From assembly GCF_028714775.1 (NCBI RefSeq), contig NZ_JAQTLS010000001.1, positions 124,001 through 188,000 on the forward strand: a DNA stretch of 64,000 bases, in the 5' to 3' direction. A program made the translations under genes and the position numbers. The DNA comes from Thiothrix sp. Lineage in GTDB: Bacteria > Pseudomonadota > Gammaproteobacteria > Thiotrichales > Thiotrichaceae. The stretch's first letter is position 1, and each line of letters starts with the position of its first letter. This document shows, in pieces, positions 53,705-60,819 of this stretch. Under the pieces are notes generated by a model. It worked only from the letters and a program-made list of their open reading frames with translations. It had not been told where the DNA came from and ran no database searches.

Positions 53705-54978
53705 GCTCATTAACACTCGAACGCGGCATTAACGCTTTCAAGGCGCAAATCGACGCGCCAATGGCAAGCTTTTTCAGCTCCTGCGTCTCTTGCGGGATGT
53801 GTGCGGAAGCCTGTTTGTTTTACACCGAAAACCCTGAGCCACGTTTCGCACCGATCTACAAGCTCGAACCGTTACGGCGCGTGTGGGAACAGGAATACAC
53901 CCTGATCGGTAAGCTCAAAGCCAAGCTGGGTTTAAGCAAACCTGTTACCGACGCAGAACTCGCCGAATGGCAGGAACTGGTTTACAACAACTGCTCCTTG
54001 TGCGGACGCTGCACCCTGATTTGCCCGGTAGGTAACGACCTTACTTACATGATCCGTAAGATGCGCGAAGGCATGGTGGCTTCCGGTCACGCCCCCGAAG
54101 GTTTGATTGGTGCTTCCACCCGTGCGGTACAAATCGGTAGCCCAATGGGGGTTAAACTTCCCGCCCTGCAAGCGCAAGTCCGCCATGTTGAAAAATCCAC
54201 AGGCATGGAAGTGCCTTTCGATAAGGTAGGCGCGGAATACCTGCTGATGCTGTCGTCGATGGAGATCATGAACTACCCCGAATACTTGGAAGCGGTAGCG
54301 AAAATCCTCACCAACGCAGGCAAAACATGGACGCTCAGCTCTGAGTGTTTCGAGGCCACCAACTCCGGCATCCAAATTGGCTCGTCCGACATTGCGAGGG
54401 AGTTAGTCAGCCGGGTGGTGAATGCCGCCGAAAAACTCAAAGTCAAAACCGTGATCAGCCCCGAATGCGGGCACGCTTACACCGCACTGCGTTGGGAAGG
54501 CCCCAACCTGATTGGTCGCCCTTACACCTTCGCCGCCAAACACATTGTCGAAGTGCTGGACGAGTTGCGCGAACAAGGCTTGCTGCAAACCGAAGGCATG
54601 GAAGAGGCCAAACTTACTTTCCACGACCCTTGCCAATTGGTACGGCGTGGCGGCGTGGTGCAACAGCCACGTAACTTGCTCAACATGGTGGCGAAAAACT
54701 TTGTGGAAATGTCCGACTGCGGCACACTTAACTGGTGCTGCGGCGCAGGCGGCGGCGTAAGCGCCAACGAAGACGCCGAAGAAGTGAAGATGAAAGCCTT
54801 CCTGCGCAAGAAAAAGCAATTGGATGAACTCGGCGTCGACACGCTGGTAACAGCTTGCGCCAACTGCCGCATCCAGTTGGAAGAAGGGTTGGAAGTCAAT
54901 CAAATGGACATCCCTGTGGTCGGTTTGACCGAAATGATTGCCGAGCATCTGGTGGAACGTAAAGGAGGTGCAGCATGA
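53701..54978 (+). CDS. isp2: Isp2, HdrD/DsrK-like iron-sulfur protein
   Basis: 425 residues. Two [4Fe-4S] ferredoxin motifs (SCVSCGMCAEACLFY and NNCSLCGRCTLICPVG) precede two CCG domains (SECFEATNSG...ISPECGHAY; HDPCQLVRRGGVV...NWCCGAGGGVSANEDAEEV...TACANCRIQLEEG). This is the heterodisulfide-reductase-like plan also found in DsrK. It sits on the cytoplasmic side and passes electrons between Isp1 and a soluble or membrane acceptor. Context defines it as the Isp2 of group 1e hydrogenases. Confidence 0.92.
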   Translation: MSSLTLERGINAFKAQIDAPMASFFSSCVSCGMCAEACLFYTENPEPRFAPIYKLEPLRRVWEQEYTLIGKLKAKLGLSKPVTDAELAEWQELVYNNCSLCGRCTLICPVGNDLTYMIRKMREGMVASGHAPEGLIGASTRAVQIGSPMGVKLPALQAQVRHVEKSTGMEVPFDKVGAEYLLMLSSMEIMNYPEYLEAVAKILTNAGKTWTLSSECFEATNSGIQIGSSDIARELVSRVVNAAEKLKVKTVISPECGHAYTALRWEGPNLIGRPYTFAAKHIVEVLDELREQGLLQTEGMEEAKLTFHDPCQLVRRGGVVQQPRNLLNMVAKNFVEMSDCGTLNWCCGAGGGVSANEDAEEVKMKAFLRKKKQLDELGVDTLVTACANCRIQLEEGLEVNQMDIPVVGLTEMIAEHLVERKGGAA

Positions 54979-55415
54979 TCAGCAACGACACCGATTTCAA
55001 GCAAACGCTGGAAAAGCTCGAATTGCCGCAACAACGGCGCGTCGGGGCAGCATTTGTGCGCAATGTGTTGGCGCTTAACCTGTCGCTGAGTAAAGTGGTG
55101 GAAACTGCCGCTGACGAAGACGTTTCCGCCGAAGAACTGGCAATCGCCTTCAAACAGGCCAAAGCTGCGGCACTGGAAAGCCATACCCGTTGCGGCTCTG
55201 ACAGTGATTGGCAAGCACAGGCTGGCTATTTCGTCGCCCGCGCCGCTTCCGCACTGGTTGCACCCGATAAGCAGGCCAAAAACCCCGCGTGGGAAGCCGC
55301 CGCCAGTGCGCGGATGGCACGTACCTGTGGGCACATTGACGCCGCCGACGAATCCATGCACGAGGAAAGCGAAGCCCAATACCGCCTCCTTGAGCAATTT
55401 CTAAACGACATTTGA
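54975..55415 (+). CDS. Small protein of the Isp-hydrogenase operon, function unknown
   Basis: 146 residues, soluble and helical, mildly acidic, without a signal peptide. Segments include LELPQQRRVGAAFVRNVLALNLSLSKVVE and FKQAKAAALESHTRCGSDSDWQAQ. There is no cofactor motif beyond two scattered Cys. It overlaps isp2 by 4 bases and precedes hynL by 10, so it is certainly coexpressed. It may be an assembly factor; that is inference from position. Confidence 0.8.
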   Translation: MISNDTDFKQTLEKLELPQQRRVGAAFVRNVLALNLSLSKVVETAADEDVSAEELAIAFKQAKAAALESHTRCGSDSDWQAQAGYFVARAASALVAPDKQAKNPAWEAAASARMARTCGHIDAADESMHEESEAQYRLLEQFLNDI

Positions 55416-55425
55416 GGATAACAAC

Positions 55426-57147
55426 ATGACTGAACGTGTCGTTGTAGACCCCATCACCCGCATCGAAGGCCACTTACGCATCGAAGCGCAGATGAACGGT
55501 AACACCATCGAACAAGCGTATTCCGCCGGGACGATGGTACGTGGGATCGAAATCATCCTGCGCGGACGTGACCCGCGTGATGCATGGGCATACGCGCAAC
55601 GTATCTGCGGCGTATGTACGCTGGTGCATGGCATGGCTTCCATCCGCTCGGTGGAAGATGCGTTGAAATACACTATCCCGCCGAATGCGCAACTGATCCG
55701 CAACCTGATGATTGCGGCGCAATACGTGCATGACCACGTAATGCACTTCTACCATCTGCACGCGCTTGACTGGGTGGATGTGGTATCCGCACTCAGCGCC
55801 GACCCCAAAGCCACGTCTGAGTTGGCACAGAAAATTTCCCCGCATTGGCCTAATTCCACACCCGGTTATTTTTCTGACCAGCAAGCCAAGCTGAAAAAGT
55901 TTGTCGAAGCGGGGCAATTGGGTATTTTCGCCAAAGCTTACTGGGGGCATCCGGCCTACAAACTGCCGCCGGAAGCTAATCTGATGGCGGTTTCGCACTA
56001 CCTCGAAGCACTGGCATGGCAACGCGATGTGGTGAAACTGCACGCCATTTTCGGCGGTAAAAACCCGCACCCCAACTTCCTCGTCGGCGGTGTGCCTTGC
56101 CCGATTGACCTGAATTCCGATTCCGCACTCAATATGAAACGCCTGTCGCAAGTGCAGGACATCATCAAGAAAATGCAGGTATTCGTCGATCAGGTTTACG
56201 TGCCGGATACGCTCGCCATTGCCAGTTTCTACAAAGACTGGTTCAAACAGGGTGAAGGCTTGGGCAATTTCATGACCTACGGCGATTTCCCGGAAAAAGG
56301 CATGGATGACCCTGCGTCGTTCCTGATCCCATCCGGCGTGATCCTCAACCGCGATTTGTCGAAAATCCACCCGGTTGACCTGAATGCCGAAGACCAAATC
56401 CAAGAATTCGTCGCGCACTCGTGGTACGACTACAGCGATGACAAAAACAAAGGCTTGCACCCTTACGTGGGCGAAACCGAGCTGAATTACAGTGGCCCAA
56501 AACCGCCGTACAAGCAACTGGACGTAGACCAATCCTATTCGTGGATGAAATCACCACGTTGGAAAGGCCAAGCAGTCGAAGTCGGGCCACTGGCACGGGT
56601 GCTGATGCTGTACGCCACAGGGCACGAACACACCAAATCGCTGGTCGATTACACCCTGAAATACTTGGATGCGCCCATCGAAGCGCTGTATTCCACCTTG
56701 GGGCGCACCGCCGCCCGCACGCTGGAAACCAAGATCATCGCCGACAAAATGCAGACATGGTTCGACCTCCTCGTCGCCAACATCAAGGCGGGCGACACCA
56801 AAACCTTCAACGATGCGTTGTGGGAACCTTCCAGTTGGCCTTCCAGCGCCAAAGGTGTGGGTTACATGGAAGCACCGCGTGGTGCACTGGCGCACTGGAT
56901 CGTGATCAAAGACCAAAAGATCGCCAATTACCAAGCTGTCGTTCCCAGCACGTGGAATGCCGGGCCGCGTGACGCGCAGAACCAAGCAGGGGCGTATGAA
57001 GCGTCGCTGAAAGGCCATGTCTTGCACGACCCGAAACAGCCAGTGGAAATCCTGCGCACCATCCACAGTTTCGACCCGTGCATTGCGTGTGCTGTGCATG
57101 TGACCGACCCGGATGGGGATGAGCTGATCAAGGTTCAGGTGAGGTAA
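55426..57147 (+). CDS. hynL: [NiFe] hydrogenase large subunit (Isp-type, HynL)
   Basis: 573 residues. The nickel ligands are in the N-terminal motif RICGVCTLVHGMAS and the C-terminal motif DPCIACAVH. HupD should cut after that His, releasing a 15-residue tail (VTDPDGDELIKVQVR). The start VVDPITRIEGHLRIE is typical. Forms the Ni-Fe active site that splits H2; exported by the Tat signal of HynS. The N- and C-terminal CxxC pairs are intact. Two hairpins follow the stop. Confidence 0.96.
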   Translation: MTERVVVDPITRIEGHLRIEAQMNGNTIEQAYSAGTMVRGIEIILRGRDPRDAWAYAQRICGVCTLVHGMASIRSVEDALKYTIPPNAQLIRNLMIAAQYVHDHVMHFYHLHALDWVDVVSALSADPKATSELAQKISPHWPNSTPGYFSDQQAKLKKFVEAGQLGIFAKAYWGHPAYKLPPEANLMAVSHYLEALAWQRDVVKLHAIFGGKNPHPNFLVGGVPCPIDLNSDSALNMKRLSQVQDIIKKMQVFVDQVYVPDTLAIASFYKDWFKQGEGLGNFMTYGDFPEKGMDDPASFLIPSGVILNRDLSKIHPVDLNAEDQIQEFVAHSWYDYSDDKNKGLHPYVGETELNYSGPKPPYKQLDVDQSYSWMKSPRWKGQAVEVGPLARVLMLYATGHEHTKSLVDYTLKYLDAPIEALYSTLGRTAARTLETKIIADKMQTWFDLLVANIKAGDTKTFNDALWEPSSWPSSAKGVGYMEAPRGALAHWIVIKDQKIANYQAVVPSTWNAGPRDAQNQAGAYEASLKGHVLHDPKQPVEILRTIHSFDPCIACAVHVTDPDGDELIKVQVR

Positions 57148-57157
57148 AGAACAAGCA

Positions 57158-57206
57158 GCAGGGGCGCTCTGCCCCTGCACCGCAGGGCGTGATTTACGCC
57201 CCCTGC
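57158..57206 (+). terminator. Tandem hairpins after the hydrogenase operon
   Basis: GCAGGGGC/GCCCCTGC (57158-57178) is followed by GCAGGGCGT/ACGCCCCCTGC (57182-57206, 2-base bulge). Neither has a T-tract, so they may stabilise the mRNA end or stop transcription with Rho. The left arms are alike, so cross-pairing is possible. Confidence 0.5.
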
Positions 57207-57243
57207 CGACTACGACTTCAGCATCCTACTCGCTAACTTGGGC

Positions 57244-59352
57244 TTAACGGCTTAGAGCAAGGCGAAAACCGGAATATTTGTCGCGAAGGTCAGGATGCTC
57301 AGCGTTCCGGTTAGCCGAGCGACAACTATTACCGAGGAAATTCCACGAACCGCTACGCAATATGCGATCAATGCTTGTTCCGCAATTATTTCTCACAGTG
57401 CCATCTGGCGCTGCACCCTGATAACTGTACGAGTAACAATCTGCCACCCATTCCCAAACATTTCCTGACGTATCATACAGGCCATAACCATTGGTGGAGA
57501 AACTACCGACTGGGGCAGTCTGCTTGTTATCCCACTGACTCCCGCATCCATCGCAACTTGCATTATTTTTGCCAATATTATTACCCCATGGGTAAGCCTT
57601 ATCAGTACCTCCTCGCGCCGCATATTCCCATTCGGCTTCTGTTGGCAAACGGTAATTCTTACCTGTTTTCTGGTTTAACCACGGAATATATTTCTGAGTA
57701 ATGTCATTCCAACTAACTGTAATAACCGGGAGTTTTCCTCGCCCCCACCCCTGATCTTCCGCATGGGGACAAGCTTTAGCTTTTTCACAAGCGTCCCACT
57801 CATCAAAAGTCACTTCATATTTACCGATCTGGAAGGCACTGAGAGTAACCTTGTGTGCAGGTTTTTCGTCATTTTCACAATCATTGTTGGCATCATCGCG
57901 GCCTTTTACGCAACCCATGGTGAATGTACCTGCGGGAATGGAGACCATTTCGGATTCAATCGGCTGTACATCAAAATATCGTTTCCACACAAATCCGCCG
58001 ATACCCAGCATCAACATCACACCTATGATGGCTATAGTTTTCCAAGCAAAAACTTGGGGAGCGACAAGTAATGGTTCGGAAATCGTTTTTATAGTTGGCA
58101 GCGGTAAACCTACAGAGTGTGACTCTGTTTGATGCATGAGTTCTTCTTGAGGTTTGCGCTCCTCTGCCTGCGGTTGCAACCCGACTTGGCGTTTGATTTC
58201 TTCTCGCTGACGCTGTTGCTTTTCTATGTACAGGAGTTCTTCGGGAGTCGGTTCGCGCAGCAAGCCACCACCATCAATGCTGGTATAGAGAACAGGCGTT
58301 GCCCATTCAAGCTGATTGTCTTCAGCATAGATCATCTTGCGGGCTTCAGCGACGGCTGCATCAATCGGATAGCCATCCGCTAATGCGGCATAAAACTCAT
58401 GCGAAAAGGTGATGGCGGCGTCATCGGTAATCTCGAACTGCATGGCAATGACAGCCGGGATACTTTTTTGTAGCAAGCTTTGCCCCACCCCGGCGAACGG
58501 GTCGGTGGCGGATGTCCTGCCGCCACTACAAGAGTTCAGCAGCACCAATTGGAGCGTGGTTTCATCATGCAGGAGCGCCCCCAAATATTGCCCGCTGACC
58601 AGATGACCTTTTTTGTCCTTGTCCTCCAGCACCAGCAGGCCGTCGTTATTCTGGCTGTCAAAACCACCGTGACCGATATAGTGGAAAACGTGGTATTCGC
58701 CGCGCCGCAATGCGCGTTGCAGGGCTGCCAAGGATGGCTCCACCTGCTCCAGCATGAGCTTGCCGTCTGATTGCAAACCTTGGGTAGCGGTATTGATCCG
58801 TTCCCATTCACGTTTCACGTCCAGCGGGTAGTAGCCTGTCGGGCTGGAAATCATCACCAGCACCCGCAACACCCCAACGGCCTGACGGATGGAGGGCTGT
58901 TGCGCCAAATCCAACTTGCGGATGACAGGTGTATTGACCGACAAGCCGATATAATCGTTGTTCGCTGCGTCAAACAACAGTTCCCATGGAATATTGATCA
59001 GCGATGGCGCACCCGACAGACGCAAGCGGATACGTAACCCCATACCCGCCCGTTCTGCAATCGCCAGACTGGTACGGAAACGCTCTTCTACATCACCGGA
59101 AAACAGGCAGTCATACAATGCGCTGCCTAACTTTTTAACCGAATGAACATCCACGCCCTCAAGATGAAGACTACGAACACCGCCTCGGTTCTGCCCGATT
59201 TTGAGGATAAATACCTCTAGTTCCAGCGCAGAAAATGGCAGTGAAAAACGATGGACAGCTTGACCAGCAGGCGAGTCAACAACCCGTGCCTCATAGCTGT
59301 CGCCTGCTTCGTTTAACAGCAAGTCAAAATTGAAATAAGATTTGACAGGCAT
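57244..59352 (-). CDS. CHAT-domain protease with TM helix and FGE-sulfatase (C-lectin) domain
   Basis: 702 residues. The N-terminal 370 form a CHAT (caspase-like) peptidase with H228 (HYIGHGGF) and C275 (LLNSCSGGRTS), preceded by SGAPSLINIPWELLFD. A Gln/Glu linker and one membrane helix (about 437-456) lead to an FGE-sulfatase-type domain (about 468-702: VSIPAGTFTMGC, IGKYEVTFDEWDACE, RLPTEAEWEYAARGG, GNVWEWVADC, ILRSGSWNF...GFRLALS). No formylglycine-forming role is implied; such domains often serve as recognition modules. It shares its CHAT half with the gene at 60820. An IS256 element lies 79 bases before its start and may separate it from its promoter. Confidence 0.88.
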   Translation of the reverse strand: MPVKSYFNFDLLLNEAGDSYEARVVDSPAGQAVHRFSLPFSALELEVFILKIGQNRGGVRSLHLEGVDVHSVKKLGSALYDCLFSGDVEERFRTSLAIAERAGMGLRIRLRLSGAPSLINIPWELLFDAANNDYIGLSVNTPVIRKLDLAQQPSIRQAVGVLRVLVMISSPTGYYPLDVKREWERINTATQGLQSDGKLMLEQVEPSLAALQRALRRGEYHVFHYIGHGGFDSQNNDGLLVLEDKDKKGHLVSGQYLGALLHDETTLQLVLLNSCSGGRTSATDPFAGVGQSLLQKSIPAVIAMQFEITDDAAITFSHEFYAALADGYPIDAAVAEARKMIYAEDNQLEWATPVLYTSIDGGGLLREPTPEELLYIEKQQRQREEIKRQVGLQPQAEERKPQEELMHQTESHSVGLPLPTIKTISEPLLVAPQVFAWKTIAIIGVMLMLGIGGFVWKRYFDVQPIESEMVSIPAGTFTMGCVKGRDDANNDCENDEKPAHKVTLSAFQIGKYEVTFDEWDACEKAKACPHAEDQGWGRGKLPVITVSWNDITQKYIPWLNQKTGKNYRLPTEAEWEYAARGGTDKAYPWGNNIGKNNASCDGCGSQWDNKQTAPVGSFSTNGYGLYDTSGNVWEWVADCYSYSYQGAAPDGTVRNNCGTSIDRILRSGSWNFLGNSCRSANRNAEHPDLRDKYSGFRLALSR

Positions 59353-59422
59353 TAGCGGAAACTCCGATTAATCAGTGCAAAAAATACGCATCCAAACAGC
59401 CCCATAAGAACTACCTCTACCT

Positions 59423-59430
59423 CCATGCCG
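59423..59430. repeat. Target-site duplication, left copy (CCATGCCG)
   Basis: CCATGCCG directly adjoins the left inverted repeat; the same octamer adjoins the right end at 60746-60753. Confidence 0.85.
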
Positions 59431-59455
59431 GAGACTGTAAACTGAACTGTGTAAC
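59431..59455 (+). repeat. Left terminal inverted repeat of the IS256 element
   Basis: 25 bases beginning GAGACTGTAAAC and ending AACTGTGTAAC; differs from the right repeat at 4 positions. Confidence 0.85.
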
Positions 59456-59493
59456 TGCTATATAACTGCGGAACCCCCGCAAGGAGCAGTCAC

Positions 59494-60714
59494 ATGGAAA
59501 CCCTTGATCCCATCCTGATGGATGAGCTTTTAACCGATTGCAAAACGCCCGCTGATGTAAAGAACCTTTACAGCCAGCTCCTGCAACGGATGATCAACCG
59601 CAGCCTTGAAGCCGAACTGGATGCGCACCTGAAATACGACAAGGGTGAACGCAGCGACGCAGGGCAACGGCGCAGCAATACCCGCAACGGTAAAGGCAAC
59701 AAGACTATCAAAGGCGAATTTGGCGAGTTGCAGGTGGAAACACCACGTGACCGTGACGGCAGCTTTGAGCCAAAGCTGGTACAAAAACGCCAAATACGGC
59801 TGGCAGGGATGGAAGAGCACATCCTGACCCTGTATGCCAAAGGCATGACCACGCGCGATATTGAAGACACGGTTAAACGTCTCTACGGGGTCGACATCTC
59901 GCACACGCTGATTAGCGAAGTGACCGAAGCCGTTCAAGGCGAAGCCAAAGCTTGGCAGTCACGGGCATTAGACAACATCTACCCGATTGTTTGGCTCGAT
60001 GGGATTATCGTTAAGGTTCAACAAGATAAACAGGTCATCAACAAAGCTGCGCATGTGGTGTTGGCGGTCAACCTACGCGGAGAAAAGGACGTGTTGGGCA
60101 TCTGGTTGGCAGAAAATGAAGGTGCAAAGTTCTGGCTGTCAGTGCTGACTGAATTGCGCAACCGGGGCGTACAGGACATCTATGTGGCTTGCATGGATGG
60201 GTTAAACGGTTTGCCGGAAGCGGTCAATGCTGTTTTCCCCAAGACACTCACCCAGTTGTGCATGGTGCACATGGTTCGAGCCAGCTTGCGCTACGTCACC
60301 GCCAAAGACACCAAAGGCGTGGTGGCAGCCCTCAAACGTATTTACCAATCCAGCACCGCTGAAGAAGCGGAACGCGAACTGGAGGCACTGGAGACTGAAT
60401 GGGGCGGCAAATACAAAGCGGTGGTGCGCCTATGGCGCGGCAACTGGGCGAATGTCATCCCCTTCTTCCAGTTCCAGCCCGAAATCCGCAAAGTGATTTA
60501 CACCACCAATGCGATTGAGTCCCTGAACATGAGTTTGCGCAAGTTCACCCGCAACCGGCGCATCTTCCCCAGTGACAGTTCAGCCCTCAAAAGCCTGTAT
60601 CTGGCGGTTCGCGAAGCCTCGCAAAAGTGGTCGGTTATCCACCACTGGAAACCTGCTTTGCAGACCTTTTTACTCATGTTCGGCGAAGAGCGCGTCCCGC
60701 TCTCCGCCCTATGA
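59494..60714 (+). CDS. IS256-family (Mutator-type) transposase
   Basis: 406 residues, full length. Catalytic acids lie in YPIVWLDGIIVK (first D), YVACMDGLNGLPEAVNAVFP (second D) and YTTNAIESLNMSLRK (E). The N-terminal region YSQLLQRMINRSLEAELDAHL and RNGKGNKTIKGEFGELQVETPRDRDGSFEP is typical of the family. A ribosome site AAGGAG lies 9 bases before the ATG. No frameshift or stop is seen. Confidence 0.95.
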   Translation: METLDPILMDELLTDCKTPADVKNLYSQLLQRMINRSLEAELDAHLKYDKGERSDAGQRRSNTRNGKGNKTIKGEFGELQVETPRDRDGSFEPKLVQKRQIRLAGMEEHILTLYAKGMTTRDIEDTVKRLYGVDISHTLISEVTEAVQGEAKAWQSRALDNIYPIVWLDGIIVKVQQDKQVINKAAHVVLAVNLRGEKDVLGIWLAENEGAKFWLSVLTELRNRGVQDIYVACMDGLNGLPEAVNAVFPKTLTQLCMVHMVRASLRYVTAKDTKGVVAALKRIYQSSTAEEAERELEALETEWGGKYKAVVRLWRGNWANVIPFFQFQPEIRKVIYTTNAIESLNMSLRKFTRNRRIFPSDSSALKSLYLAVREASQKWSVIHHWKPALQTFLLMFGEERVPLSAL

Positions 60715-60720
60715 AAATTT

Positions 60721-60745
60721 GTTACACAGTTTATTTGACAGACTC
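60721..60745 (-). repeat. Right terminal inverted repeat of the IS256 element
   Basis: Reverse complement reads GAGTCTGTCAAATAAACTG and ends TGTAAC, pairing with the left repeat at 21 of 25 bases. Confidence 0.85.
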
Positions 60746-60753
60746 CCATGCCG
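60746..60753. repeat. Target-site duplication, right copy (CCATGCCG)
   Basis: Identical to the octamer at 59423-59430, as expected from a staggered IS256 insertion. Confidence 0.85.
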
Positions 60754-60819
60754 ACCTCCAGCAAGGTGGAAACCGTAGATAAAGATGGATGAACCCCTCG
60801 CACAGACTTATTTACGACA

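Larger units (their letters stand above)
59431..60745 (+). mobile_element. Complete IS256-family insertion sequence (1315 bp)
   Basis: Terminal inverted repeats at 59431-59455 (starting GAGACTGTAAACTGAACTG) and 60721-60745 match at 21 of 25 positions. They flank one transposase gene and are bordered by an exact 8-base duplication, CCATGCCG. Family length and duplication size agree with IS256. All parts look intact, so the insertion is recent and the element probably active. Confidence 0.92.
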
